From positions 1 through 45,428 of the forward strand of contig NZ_JACKZS010000037.1 of NCBI RefSeq assembly GCF_014222285.1: a stretch of 45,428 nucleotides of DNA. The letters run 5' to 3'. Source of the stretch: Nostoc sp. UCD121. Lineage in GTDB: Bacteria > Cyanobacteriota > Cyanobacteriia > Cyanobacteriales > Nostocaceae. Every line of letters begins with the position of its first letter. The stretch's first letter is position 1. Shown here in pieces: positions 27,048-34,609 of the stretch. The notes beneath the pieces were generated by a model. The model ran no database searches. It had not been told where the DNA came from and saw nothing but the letters and a program-made list of their open reading frames with translations. A program made the translations under genes and the position numbers.

Positions 27048-27664
27048 AATTGCTTCTAAAATTATTTTGTGATTGCCTCTCTTTCAACTTAGATAAAGAA
27101 TCTGAGTAACTTGTGAAGTTAACCAAACTTGATAAATTCACGTCCTTATAACTGTGGTTTTCTCCCCTTAAGAGTGCCTCTAACACTGCTTTAATCTGAG
27201 TTGCTGAGGGTGGACAAACTGGCAAATAAATATCAACTGGGACTACTGTATGCACTGGTATCACCCGATCTAGTAAGGTTGGTACAATACCAGGCTCATG
27301 GGGAATAGTACCGTGAATATCTGCTGCTTCGATGTAACAACGTTGCAGAACAGGTTCGGCACTACCTAAAGGATTGCGTAAAGCAGTAACATTACCAGTA
27401 ACAGCACAATCACCAAAAGAGACAAGAATGTGCGATCGCTCTCTTAACTATCTGAATTATTTGCAAGTGATCTTCATTAGCAACTGCACCCTCAACTAAC
27501 ACTACATCTACCCCTGGGGGATATTCTTTAGCATCAGCAAAGGGACTATAAACTAAATCTACTTGTGCTGCTAAATCAATCAGCCATTCATCCAAATCGA
27601 GAAAAGACATGTGACAGCCAGAACAACCGCCTAGCCAAACTGTTGCTAATTTTAAACGAGTCAT
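27031..27664 (-). pseudogene. hoxY: hoxY remnant (hydrogenase small subunit), one frameshift
   Basis: HoxY is the FeS small subunit next to HoxH. The N-terminal half is in frame from the ATG at 27664 ([20 protein letters not shown] with the proximal-cluster CxxC). At about 27445, in an AGAGAG run beside a HIP1 site, the frame shifts. The rest of the protein then continues uninterrupted in the next frame ([20 protein letters not shown], then CYIEAADIHGTIPHEPGIVP, then VPVDIYLPVCPPSATQIKAV) to the stop at 27031. All cluster cysteines are still present. The C-terminus is longer than usual by about 35 residues and runs into the CBS-CP12 start. It is the least damaged hox gene here. Confidence 0.92.
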
Positions 27665-27696
27665 TTTATTTTTTCAATGAATTTTGACCTTAGCAC

Positions 27697-27903
27697 TCAG
27701 GACTTTAGTGCAATTTCTTGCCATTCCTGCACGACATGTTTTGGGATTGAAAGATTGATAAAGTGTTGTTTACCTACAGGTATACCAATCAACAATTCTT
27801 GAGTTGACAATTGAGGCAAAACATCTTTGAAGTTATACTGAGCGATGGTTATCGACTTTGCGATCGGGGATAATGATAATCTAATCGCACATGATCCATA
27901 CAT
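27697..27903 (-). pseudogene. Unidentified 3' gene fragment fused to the hoxU remnant
   Basis: The reading frame that enters from hoxU continues past the last HoxU-like residues (NCELQDLA) into about 68 codons unlike HoxU (from [20 protein letters not shown] to [13 protein letters not shown], stop at 27697). It is probably the tail of the gene that once lay between hoxU and hoxY, joined by a deletion that removed the hoxU 3' half. I do not recognise the family. Confidence 0.5.
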
Positions 27904-28248
27904 TGCCAAGTCTTGCAATTCGCAATTATTGTTAGCTACGGAGACCGAGCAAATGTGATTCCCTTCAGCAAATAGCATTTCTATAATGGTGCGACGATGT
28001 TTTTACAGGCGATCGCTATTTGTTTGGACTTCCATACCCTCAGCAACTTTTGTTACACAAGCAGGTTGGAGTTTATTACTCCCAGCAATTTCTACTAAAC
28101 AAAGCCGACAAGCGCCAACATCTTCAACTCCTTGCAAGTGGCACAAAGTAGGAATGTGAATCCCTGCATCTTGCACCCCTTGGAGAATAGTTTCCTCCTC
28201 ACGGGCGCTAATAAGTTTGTCGTTGACTGTTAAAGTTTTGACTGACAT
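27904..28248 (-). pseudogene. hoxU: hoxU remnant (diaphorase FeS subunit), nonsense codon and 3' deletion
   Basis: HoxU is a ferredoxin-like electron-transfer subunit of the hydrogenase diaphorase. The start is the Met at 28248 (MSVKTLTVNDKLISARE). The [2Fe-2S] domain cysteines are present (IPTLCHLQG, GACRLCLVE, PACVTK). A TAA at 28003-28005 stands where relatives have Gln, so it is a C-to-T nonsense change. Downstream the frame continues ([20 protein letters not shown]), but the third ligand of the H-x-C-x-x-C-x5-C [4Fe-4S] motif is Ser instead of Cys. After NCELQDLA the gene ends in a deletion junction; the C-terminal two-cluster ferredoxin domain is absent. Confidence 0.92.
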
Positions 28249-28408
28249 TGCCTCTAGCCTCAATCAGAATGAGCCTTTCGCTTCTGGAATGCCCTGAGTC
28301 TTGAATTGTAGACAAATAGTTTGAGGAACTTGTGAATAGCTTGGATAGTTTTGTGATCAATTCCTTTCCAAGCTATAGGAATCCGCTTTGATTTTTGTAT
28401 CCCTCACC

Positions 28409-28505
28409 GGAGCGTAGCCATACTTACTTGCGTGGGAAGGAAAGAGGCAAGAGGGCTTTTTGAGTTGTACGGAGTTTTTTCAAAAATCAAATACGAGTCC
28501 TATAT
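28409..28505 (+). repeat. Dispersed intergenic repeat, copy B
   Basis: Same element as 31578-31661 (same orientation) and 4655-4752 (inverted). The stretch from GGCTTTTTGAGTTGTACGGA to GAGTCCTATATG is nearly identical in B and C. It occupies part of the 340-bp spacer 28264-28603, in which no gene is seen. Confidence 0.75.
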
Positions 28506-28603
28506 GTAGCCTTGAGATAGCAAAGCAGAAAGTAGCCAGAAAATTCACATATCTGCAATTATTTTGAATTGAATTATATCCACTAAGAAATTATTTCCAA
28601 GAA

Positions 28604-29254
28604 TTATTCATTAGCGGCACGTTCAAACACTACTGAAAGATTATTGGCTGGCATTTGGTAAATTTGTTTCAAGATGAAATGTTCTGCCCTAGCTGCTGCC
28701 ACTACATCATCCAAGTTCCGCACACCCCATTCTTGGTTTTGGGTGTGTAAATATTCGTCAAAAGCTGCATTACTCGCTGCTGTATGTTCTCCACCTTGTT
28801 TGAAGGGCCCATACAAATAGAGGATACCTCCTGCTTTTAGGATACGGCCTGCCCCTGCCATTAGCCCCAAACAGGCTGACCACGGTGAAATGTGAATCAT
28901 ATTAATGTTGACGATCGCAACTATTGGCTCCTTATCAAGCCACTGAGTTACTTCCCCTTTCTCCACTGCCCAAACTGGCTCTCTAACATCTAGCTCAAGC
29001 GGTGAATAAACGTTATCACAGGCATTGTGTTCAGTCCATGCACTAATGCTGGCTCGTAACTCTAAATTTGCATCTGTTGGTAGCCACAGGCGAGGACTTA
29101 GCCTGGATGCGAAAAAGACTGCGTGTTCACCAGTACCACTTGCTATTTCTAAAATAGTGCCACTTTCGGGTAATACCTGCAAAAGTATTTCTAGAATTGG
29201 TTCTCGGTTTCGCTCAGTTGCTGGTGCGTATTGTCGTGCGTCTTGTGGTGTCAT
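28604..29254 (-). CDS. DUF938 SAM-dependent methyltransferase-like protein
   Basis: A 216-residue cytosolic protein of the DUF938 family, a class I methyltransferase fold. The SAM-binding motif I is ILEIASGTGEHAVFFASRL (about 34-52). The acidic motif II region is WLPTDANLELRASI (about 57-70), and IVAIVNINMIHISPW (about 111-125) matches the family's signature after strand 4. The N-terminal MTPQDARQYAPATERNREPI is also typical (family members begin with a conserved 'APAxxRNxxPI' box). The methyl acceptor is not known for the family. It is intact and monocistronic, transcribed away from the J-domain gene. Confidence 0.88.
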   Translation of the reverse strand: MTPQDARQYAPATERNREPILEILLQVLPESGTILEIASGTGEHAVFFASRLSPRLWLPTDANLELRASISAWTEHNACDNVYSPLELDVREPVWAVEKGEVTQWLDKEPIVAIVNINMIHISPWSACLGLMAGAGRILKAGGILYLYGPFKQGGEHTAASNAAFDEYLHTQNQEWGVRNLDDVVAAARAEHFILKQIYQMPANNLSVVFERAANE

Positions 29255-29457
29255 TCTTATCGTGATATTTTATAATTTTTCTCGCATAGTGCGCTTCTCG
29301 ATAGTAACAATATAGATGATGTGGCCTATGTCCATTACAGTAATTCTTGACAAAAACGTACCCACAGTTCATGTATTATCACTAGATACGTTCTTTTCGC
29401 ATTGACGAAACAACTTTGGCAATTACATTTTAAACCTTAAACTTACAAACGTGTTTC

Positions 29458-30510
29458 ATGGCTCGCAAAAAATCACTTCCATTACAATCAACTGAAGTAA
29501 CTCCATTAGCACTCTCTCAATTACATATCCGCTTGGAGTTTTTGGAAGCAGAACATAAATCGCTACTTAAACAGATTAAAAGAAAGCGAACAGAATTGAA
29601 TAATTTTGTCGAGCAAATGCGAACTTTTGCCACAGAAATATTTCATCAAGCTAGTCCCCACGTTCAAAAAATGGCTGAGTTAGACCGAGATATTCATGCT
29701 CTATTTGATGAAATTTTTACCACTAGAAAGTTTGGCAAACAAACCATCAAAAATATAGAGGCAGTTTACCTTGAACTCCAGTTGACAGGGATTATTAGTC
29801 CAAATGCGAATCGTAAACAATTCAATACAGAGTTAAACGAACTATTTAATAATTCCGAACCCGAATCAGATTTTTCAGAGAAAGCGGCTGAAGATAGTCA
29901 TCAATATTGGCAAGCACAACAGTCTGTAGAAGAATCTCCCTCTGTAGGAAGAACAGAGGATAAGAGAAAAATTCGGGAAACATTTCTCAGATTAGCTGAA
30001 ATCTTTCACCCTGATAAGACAAGAGACAGCGAGACACAGATATACCATACAGAAATCATGAAATCAATTAATAAAGCTTACCAAGAAGGAGATTTGGCAA
30101 GACTTTTAGAAATTGAGCGAATTCAGCAGGTAGGAGAAGTTATTGATTTTAATAACGAGGATGATTTAACTCGCAAATGTCGAACTATAGAACAGCAAAA
30201 TCAAATTCTCATCACTCAATATGAAAACTTGAAACTGGAACTACGTTTAGTAAAAAATACTCCAGAAGGAACTATGGTAAGTGATTCTCGTAAAGCTGCT
30301 AAAAAAGGCATTAACTCTATATCTTTGATGCTAAAAACAATAGAATCTCAAATGAATGTTATTTCTCAAATCCGAGATTTTGTCAAGGATTTTAGAGAAC
30401 AGAAGATCACTATCAAAGAATTTCTCGGTGGCCCACCAACTCCACGCTCCTTAGACGAAGAAATCATGGAGGATATTCTTGAACAGATGTTATCAGAATT
30501 AATGAGATAG
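29458..30510 (+). CDS. J-domain-like (DnaJ-related) coiled-coil protein
   Basis: 350 residues. An N-terminal coiled coil (about 20-60) and an acidic linker lead to a J-domain-like segment at about 160-220. There, RKIRETFLRLAEIFHPDKTR carries the HPDK variant of the HPD tripeptide that stimulates Hsp70, and EIMKSINKAYQEGDLARLLEI supplies the following helix. A second coiled coil (about 240-270) and a helical C-terminus follow. No Gly/Phe region or zinc finger is present, so it is a type III J-protein, perhaps a dedicated Hsp70 recruiter for an unknown client. The start ATG at 29458 has no strong Shine-Dalgarno. It is not in an operon. Confidence 0.78.
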   Translation: MARKKSLPLQSTEVTPLALSQLHIRLEFLEAEHKSLLKQIKRKRTELNNFVEQMRTFATEIFHQASPHVQKMAELDRDIHALFDEIFTTRKFGKQTIKNIEAVYLELQLTGIISPNANRKQFNTELNELFNNSEPESDFSEKAAEDSHQYWQAQQSVEESPSVGRTEDKRKIRETFLRLAEIFHPDKTRDSETQIYHTEIMKSINKAYQEGDLARLLEIERIQQVGEVIDFNNEDDLTRKCRTIEQQNQILITQYENLKLELRLVKNTPEGTMVSDSRKAAKKGINSISLMLKTIESQMNVISQIRDFVKDFREQKITIKEFLGGPPTPRSLDEEIMEDILEQMLSELMR

Positions 30511-31015
30511 TACAGTTTAACTTAACTGACTCCGAAACTTATGAACACTAATAGTTAATAAAACAACGGCAAAACCAAGCAATGCTAGAACGGGTAAGTG
30601 CGGAAGCTGGAGTATCTAAATAGACAATATATAGTTTAATGAGTTTGGTACTCGCCCATACAAGCAAAGATTACTAAAAAAATTGAAATTGAACTTAGTT
30701 TTGAAGTGGTGCAGTCAGTTCAATAAAGAAAAGTGGGAGCGCTGGGATAACCGTTTAGGTAAAACAAAGTAAAGCTTAGTGTTAAAGCAAATCCCCTTTA
30801 ACAGCTATTATTCGGTTTACCGAACCGAGAAATGCGAGTAAACCGTAATATCTTTTTTACCGCCTAATCTGGTGTGGGAATCATCCATTATTTGGTGATA
30901 ATAACCGAATTTACAAGTTTGTTATTTATCAATAATATGGAAATCATCAAGGCAAGGATTTAAATCCAAAGTTGATTGAGCCAAAAACTACTACTGGTAC
31001 AAAGGATAAATTAAT
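30511..31015. other. 505-bp spacer, possible eroded gene
   Basis: No open frame of credible length. Around 30580-30622 the plus strand reads QAMLERVSAEAGVSK and then a stop, which looks like a short piece of a coding region. A small inverted repeat, CGGTT/AACCG, lies near 30813-30827. The 3' part contains the upstream region of the small heat-shock gene; AAAGGA sits 10 nt before its ATG. No CIRCE element was found here. Confidence 0.4.
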
Positions 31016-31465
31016 ATGTTATTTCGTTACAACTCTGCACAAGATTTGAACGCTTTAGAAAGTTACATCAACGGCCTATTGGGAGACACTAGAGTCCCAT
31101 CTACACAGTTTGAAAAAGGCTCTGTCAAAGTTCCGGCTGCTGAACTACAAGAAACTGATGATACAATTTATCTGATGCTAGAACTGCCAGGGCTGGAAGC
31201 TAAAGACCTAGATATTCAAGTTACAGAAGACACTGTTCATATTAGCGGTGAACGCAAGTCTGAAACCAAAACCCAAAACAATGGCACTACCAAGAGTGAA
31301 TTCTACTATGGTAAATTCCAACGTGTAATTCCTCTATCTGCTCGGGTTGAAAACACTAACGTCACCGCAGATTATAAAAACGGTATTTTGAATTTGACAC
31401 TGCCCAAGTCCGAGAAAGAAAAGAACAAAGTTGTCAAGGTTAATCTAGAGCAGACTGCTGCTTAA
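31016..31465 (+). CDS. hspA: Small heat-shock protein (Hsp20/alpha-crystallin)
   Basis: A 149-residue ATP-independent holdase that binds unfolding proteins; cyanobacterial HspA also protects thylakoids and phycobilisomes. The alpha-crystallin domain runs from about 42 to 135, with PAAELQETDDTIYLMLELPG at its start, VHISGERKS in the middle and the hallmark ADYKNGILNLTLPKSE (A-x-x-x-N-G-I-L-x-x-x-x-P) near 121-136. The C-terminal tail has VVKVNLE, the V-x-V/I dimer-contact motif. AAAGGA 10 nt before the ATG gives a fair ribosome-binding site, and a strong terminator follows at 31514-31546, so the gene is a single transcription unit. Confidence 0.95.
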   Translation: MLFRYNSAQDLNALESYINGLLGDTRVPSTQFEKGSVKVPAAELQETDDTIYLMLELPGLEAKDLDIQVTEDTVHISGERKSETKTQNNGTTKSEFYYGKFQRVIPLSARVENTNVTADYKNGILNLTLPKSEKEKNKVVKVNLEQTAA

Positions 31466-31513
31466 TTGATATTGAGGAAACTAGTCTACCCCCAATAATT
31501 GATTGAGATAGCT

Positions 31514-31546
31514 AAAAGCCCAGTTAAAAAATGACTGGGCTTTTTT
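31514..31546 (+). terminator. Rho-independent terminator of hspA
   Basis: An 11-bp stem, AAAAGCCCAGT (31514-31524) with ACTGGGCTTTT (31534-31544), a 9-nt A-rich loop, and a run of six T starting at 31541. It lies 48 bp past the hspA stop. Confidence 0.92.
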
Positions 31547-31577
31547 ATGGAGAAAAAGTCTGGATTTGATGTTTTAA

Positions 31578-31661
31578 TTTACTTCCGTGGGAAGGCAATA
31601 GGAAAGAAGGCTTTTTGAGTTGTACGGAGTTTTTTCAAAAATCAAATATGAGTCCTATATG
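31578..31661 (+). repeat. Dispersed intergenic repeat, copy C
   Basis: Same element as 28409-28505 and, inverted, 4655-4752. It lies between the hspA terminator and the 3' end of the convergent DUF3011-like gene. Confidence 0.75.
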
Positions 31662-31681
31662 TTGATGAAATACCCAGTTGA

Positions 31682-32044
31682 CTATCTGTTATTTCTGTCA
31701 TTTCTGTCATTTCTGTCGTTTCTGTCGTTTCTGTCATATCTGTCATATCTGTCATATCTGCCGTTTCTACGACCGCCAACTGAAAACTCAGCTCGACAAC
31801 CATTTTTCACCCAAATACGATTTCTTCCATAGCCCCAATTTCCTCTACAACTGGCGTTAGACAATTGCCTGACAAGCCTCACTCTACCTGTTGTATTTAT
31901 CGAACAAGTATTCCTGCGATTATTCTGGCTTGAACAAGTTATTATTTCCTGAGCTGAAGCTGGAGCAGCAACACTCAAAAGTGTACCTGTAGTTAGACTG
32001 GCAACCAGAAAGGTGATAGCAATTATGGGAAGGCGCATAATCAT
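31682..32044 (-). CDS. Secreted DUF3011-like protein with Asp-Arg-Asn repeat tail
   Basis: About 120 residues from the ATG at 32044 (32038 is equally possible; upstream Met codons lie in AT-rich spacer). It has a signal peptide (hydrophobic IIAITFLVASLTTGTLLSVA, then APASA before QE). The mature domain, from IITCSSQNNRRNTCSINT to WVKNGCRAEFSV, has four Cys and matches the DUF3011 pattern (C-x-S...C...RLVRQLS...C...GIWVxxGCRAEF). Function of the family is unknown, presumably periplasmic or surface. The C-terminus is a highly charged tail of RYD and RND triplets encoded by nine 9-bp tandem repeats. Convergent with hspA. Confidence 0.78.
   Translation of the reverse strand: MIMRLPIIAITFLVASLTTGTLLSVAAPASAQEIITCSSQNNRRNTCSINTTGRVRLVRQLSNASCRGNWGYGRNRIWVKNGCRAEFSVGGRRNGRYDRYDRYDRNDRNDRNDRNDRNNR
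31686..31766 (-). repeat. Nine tandem 9-bp repeats inside the DUF3011-like gene
   Basis: Plus-strand units of the form CTGTCATTT, CTGTCGTTT or CTGTCATAT occur nine times in a row. On the minus strand each unit codes one Asp-Arg-Asn or Asp-Arg-Tyr triplet. Being a multiple of three, copy-number change keeps the frame. Confidence 0.9.
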
Positions 32045-32264
32045 ATAAAATCTTAGATTTCTTTCAGATTTTAGAGAGAAAAACCATACTTTTATTGTAA
32101 CGAACTGCATTAATAGTCAATGAATGAAATCAGATTAAATGTAAACAATATTTACATAATTAATCTCATTAAATACAACAGGCTCAAGACTAGCACAAAT
32201 TAGGGCAAGCGCAGTTGCAGCACTGCCAATTCCACCACAGATAGTAATTACTTTTTTATATAAG

Positions 32265-32972
32265 TTACCTGTTTATCAAAACACTTTCCCTTAAACTTTT
32301 TTGTTTCGTTTTTTGGGAAAACTCCTCAGTTAACAGTAAACTCATAGCCATGACAAATTCAGATGCACTACCAGCAAGTGTACCTACTGTACTTGATGGC
32401 AAAGCATTACCAAAAAAGGAAAGTAATGTTCCTAAAAATAACCAAGGCCATTTCAGCCGGAACCAAATACCAATACCAATTAGTAGAACAAAAATATTAA
32501 CTACAATCGTGATAATTGGCGGGCCACTTAAGTTGGAAACATGATAGCGTAGAATTCCCGCAAACTCTATTGGAACTAGTTCCAGCCCTATATAATGGGT
32601 GGCAATATCTATCGCTGCAAGTCCCAATGCAACGATCGCAGATAAAACCCGCATTACTCCATTGGCCCAACAAGCTCCGGCGCGGTGAGCGAGTTCAACA
32701 CCAATCACAATGAATAGCGGTACAACTAAATAATGTAATAGAAAGCGCAGCATACTGAGAGTTTTCAAAAGCTCTCCTGCACCAATCAAACTTCCTATTG
32801 AAAGAATGAGATTGTCATAGCTAATGCTTAATAGCACTATAGGCAACACCATCATTGCGAAGCTAGTTGATTTCTGCCACAGACGAATTGCCCAGCCTAT
32901 TAACATCCATTCGATCAAGGCAAGACTTAGATGTGTTAGGGGATAAATTATTGACATAAGTAATGTATTCAT
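32265..32972 (-). CDS. Hypothetical polytopic membrane protein
   Basis: 235 residues with about seven hydrophobic helices (roughly 8-30, 36-60, 72-95, 105-125, 148-168, 170-190 and 195-215) and a short charged C-terminus (SQKTKQKSLRES). It has no motif that I recognise; few charged residues lie in the membrane part apart from ISYDNLILSIG and RAGACWANGVMR. It could be a transporter-like or sensory membrane protein, but the sequence alone does not decide. Start ATG at 32972; 13 bp upstream of the stop is AT-rich and no operon partner is visible. Confidence 0.75.
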   Translation of the reverse strand: MNTLLMSIIYPLTHLSLALIEWMLIGWAIRLWQKSTSFAMMVLPIVLLSISYDNLILSIGSLIGAGELLKTLSMLRFLLHYLVVPLFIVIGVELAHRAGACWANGVMRVLSAIVALGLAAIDIATHYIGLELVPIEFAGILRYHVSNLSGPPIITIVVNIFVLLIGIGIWFRLKWPWLFLGTLLSFFGNALPSSTVGTLAGSASEFVMAMSLLLTEEFSQKTKQKSLRESVLINR

Positions 32973-33191
32973 ATAGCTTCATATATTCAAAGCACAAATA
33001 TTGAGTGCTGAAGCTGATAAAGATAATTTGTACCTGGAATAAAACCTAGAGCCACTTATTCACAAGATTTGTGACTGTAATTACGCTTGAAACTGGTTAT
33101 TTTGTTGAACCTGTAATTTTTAATGCTAATTAGAGAAAAGATTGCCTCCATCGCTGTACTTCAAAGCTACGATATCAACTAAAAAATGTAT

Positions 33192-33219
33192 TTAATAGTA
33201 CCCTCAAGGGTACTATTAA
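33192..33219. repeat. Near-perfect 28-bp palindrome in spacer
   Basis: TTAATAGTACCCT (33192-33204), a 2-nt centre, then AGGGTACTATTAA (33207-33219). It lies in the 647-bp spacer 32973-33619. No U-run follows on either strand, so an operator or palindromic repeat is more likely than a terminator. Confidence 0.6.
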
Positions 33220-33384
33220 GTTGAGTTGTTATTTCATGGCAGCTTCGATTTTTTCTCTTTTCTCTACGAGAAGCTTCCTTACGAAACGCTATATCTGCGC
33301 TTAAATGCAATCGTCAGTGCGATCGCTTTTGTCTGAAGCAGCAGACTCAGTTGGAACACCAATAATCTCTCTTTTGGTCTGGCG

Positions 33385-33455
33385 AAAGGTTAAAGGGTAA
33401 TAGGGAAAGGTAAATTCAAGCCCTTTCCCTTTCCCTCTTAACCGAAAAGTATTGA
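33385..33455. repeat. Dispersed G/C-rich hairpin element
   Basis: The left half GGTTAAAGGG...GGGAAAGG pairs with the right half CCCTTTCCCTTTCCCTCTTAACC, followed by GAAAAGTATTG. Relatives occur at 6582-6617 and (right half) 13790-13841. The remainder of the spacer 32973-33619 holds fragments of GC-rich Nostoc repeats and HIP1 sites but no gene. Confidence 0.6.
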
Positions 33456-33619
33456 AGTGCAAATAGTCCCTTCTAATCGTGTTATGCCTGATTCTCTAAG
33501 TTGTTTATCGAAACAGAATTCTGACTGAAGAGGAGCAATGGCGCGAAACGCCAGCCAGAGGCGATCGCACAAACAAATAACTCATAGAGGTTAGCTTTTT
33601 TCTGGCGGATCTACTTATA

Positions 33620-34540
33620 ATGATTCCAGCATTCACCAATCACCCCCCATCACTTATGGCAATACTTCAACTGATTGAACCTGAAGTTAAAGATTTGGGT
33701 GGGTTTGTTGCCCGCCGCAGTTTGCCATATCTTCATCGTCAAATGGTTGGGCCGTTTATCTTTTTTGATCATGTTGGCCCGTCTGTTTTGCCACCCAACA
33801 AAGGTATTGATGTCCGACCACATCCTCATATCAATCTCGCCACCGTAACTTACCTATTTGATGGTGCTTTGATGCACCGCGATAGTTTAGGCACTGTGCA
33901 GGAAATTCAACAGGGTGCTGTAAACTGGATGACGGCGGGAAAAGGGATTGTACATTCGGAGCGATCGCCAGACAGCGATCGTCAAAAAGAAACTACCATT
34001 CATGGCATTCAAACCTGGGTCGCCTTGCCTGTAGAATACGAAGAAATCGATCCAAGCTTCACTCACTATCCTGCCCAAACCCTTCCTACCTGGGAAGAGA
34101 ATGGCGCTATCATCAAACTCATTGCTGGACAAGCACTTGGGTACACCTCACCAGTCAAAGTTTTCTCACCTATTCTCTATTTAGATGTAATACTGTCTGC
34201 CAATGCTCACTTTACTATCCCCACTGGTTATTCAGAAAGGGCAGTATACAGCGTCACAGAAGGTTTAAGCATTAATGAGCAACCGCTAGAGCCATATCGC
34301 CTTGCCATCCTAGAAGCAGAAGATGAAATCAGGGTTTCTGCTGCTGCTCCTGCTCGGTGTATTGTTATTGGTGGTGAACCATTGGGTACACGCTACAAAT
34401 GGTGGAATTTTGTTTCTAGCCGACCAGAGCGGATAGAGCAAGCAAAAGCCGATTGGCAAGATTGCCGCTTTGCTAACGTTTCAGAAGAAACAGAGTTTAT
34501 TCCACTGCCAGAAGTGGTGACAGAGGCTAACCCCTTTTAG
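33620..34540 (+). CDS. Pirin-family cupin protein
   Basis: 306 residues with two cupin barrels. The N-terminal pirin domain shows FIFFDHVGPS, then RPHPHINLATVTYLFDGALM with the metal-binding His pair, and GIVHSE with the third His and Glu ligand, so an Fe-type site is intact. The C-terminal pirin_C domain covers about 180-285 (SPVKVFSPILYLDVIL, ARCIVIGGEPLG). Bacterial pirins often have quercetinase activity or modulate metabolic enzymes; which applies here is unknown. A start at the second ATG (33656, MAILQLIEP) would also fit family length. A 69-bp spacer precedes the Rieske oxygenase gene on the same strand, so a small operon is possible. Confidence 0.9.
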   Translation: MIPAFTNHPPSLMAILQLIEPEVKDLGGFVARRSLPYLHRQMVGPFIFFDHVGPSVLPPNKGIDVRPHPHINLATVTYLFDGALMHRDSLGTVQEIQQGAVNWMTAGKGIVHSERSPDSDRQKETTIHGIQTWVALPVEYEEIDPSFTHYPAQTLPTWEENGAIIKLIAGQALGYTSPVKVFSPILYLDVILSANAHFTIPTGYSERAVYSVTEGLSINEQPLEPYRLAILEAEDEIRVSAAAPARCIVIGGEPLGTRYKWWNFVSSRPERIEQAKADWQDCRFANVSEETEFIPLPEVVTEANPF

Positions 34541-34609
34541 TACCAGTATGGTGTTGGGGGTATGCGATCGCATACCTAATTAATAAAGTTGAATACATTA
34601 GTTAATTTG

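Noticed and set aside
31620..31860. Two plus-strand frames rich in Phe-Leu-Ser or Cys-His-Phe
   Set aside because: They are out-of-strand readings of the 9-bp tandem repeats of the DUF3011-like gene.
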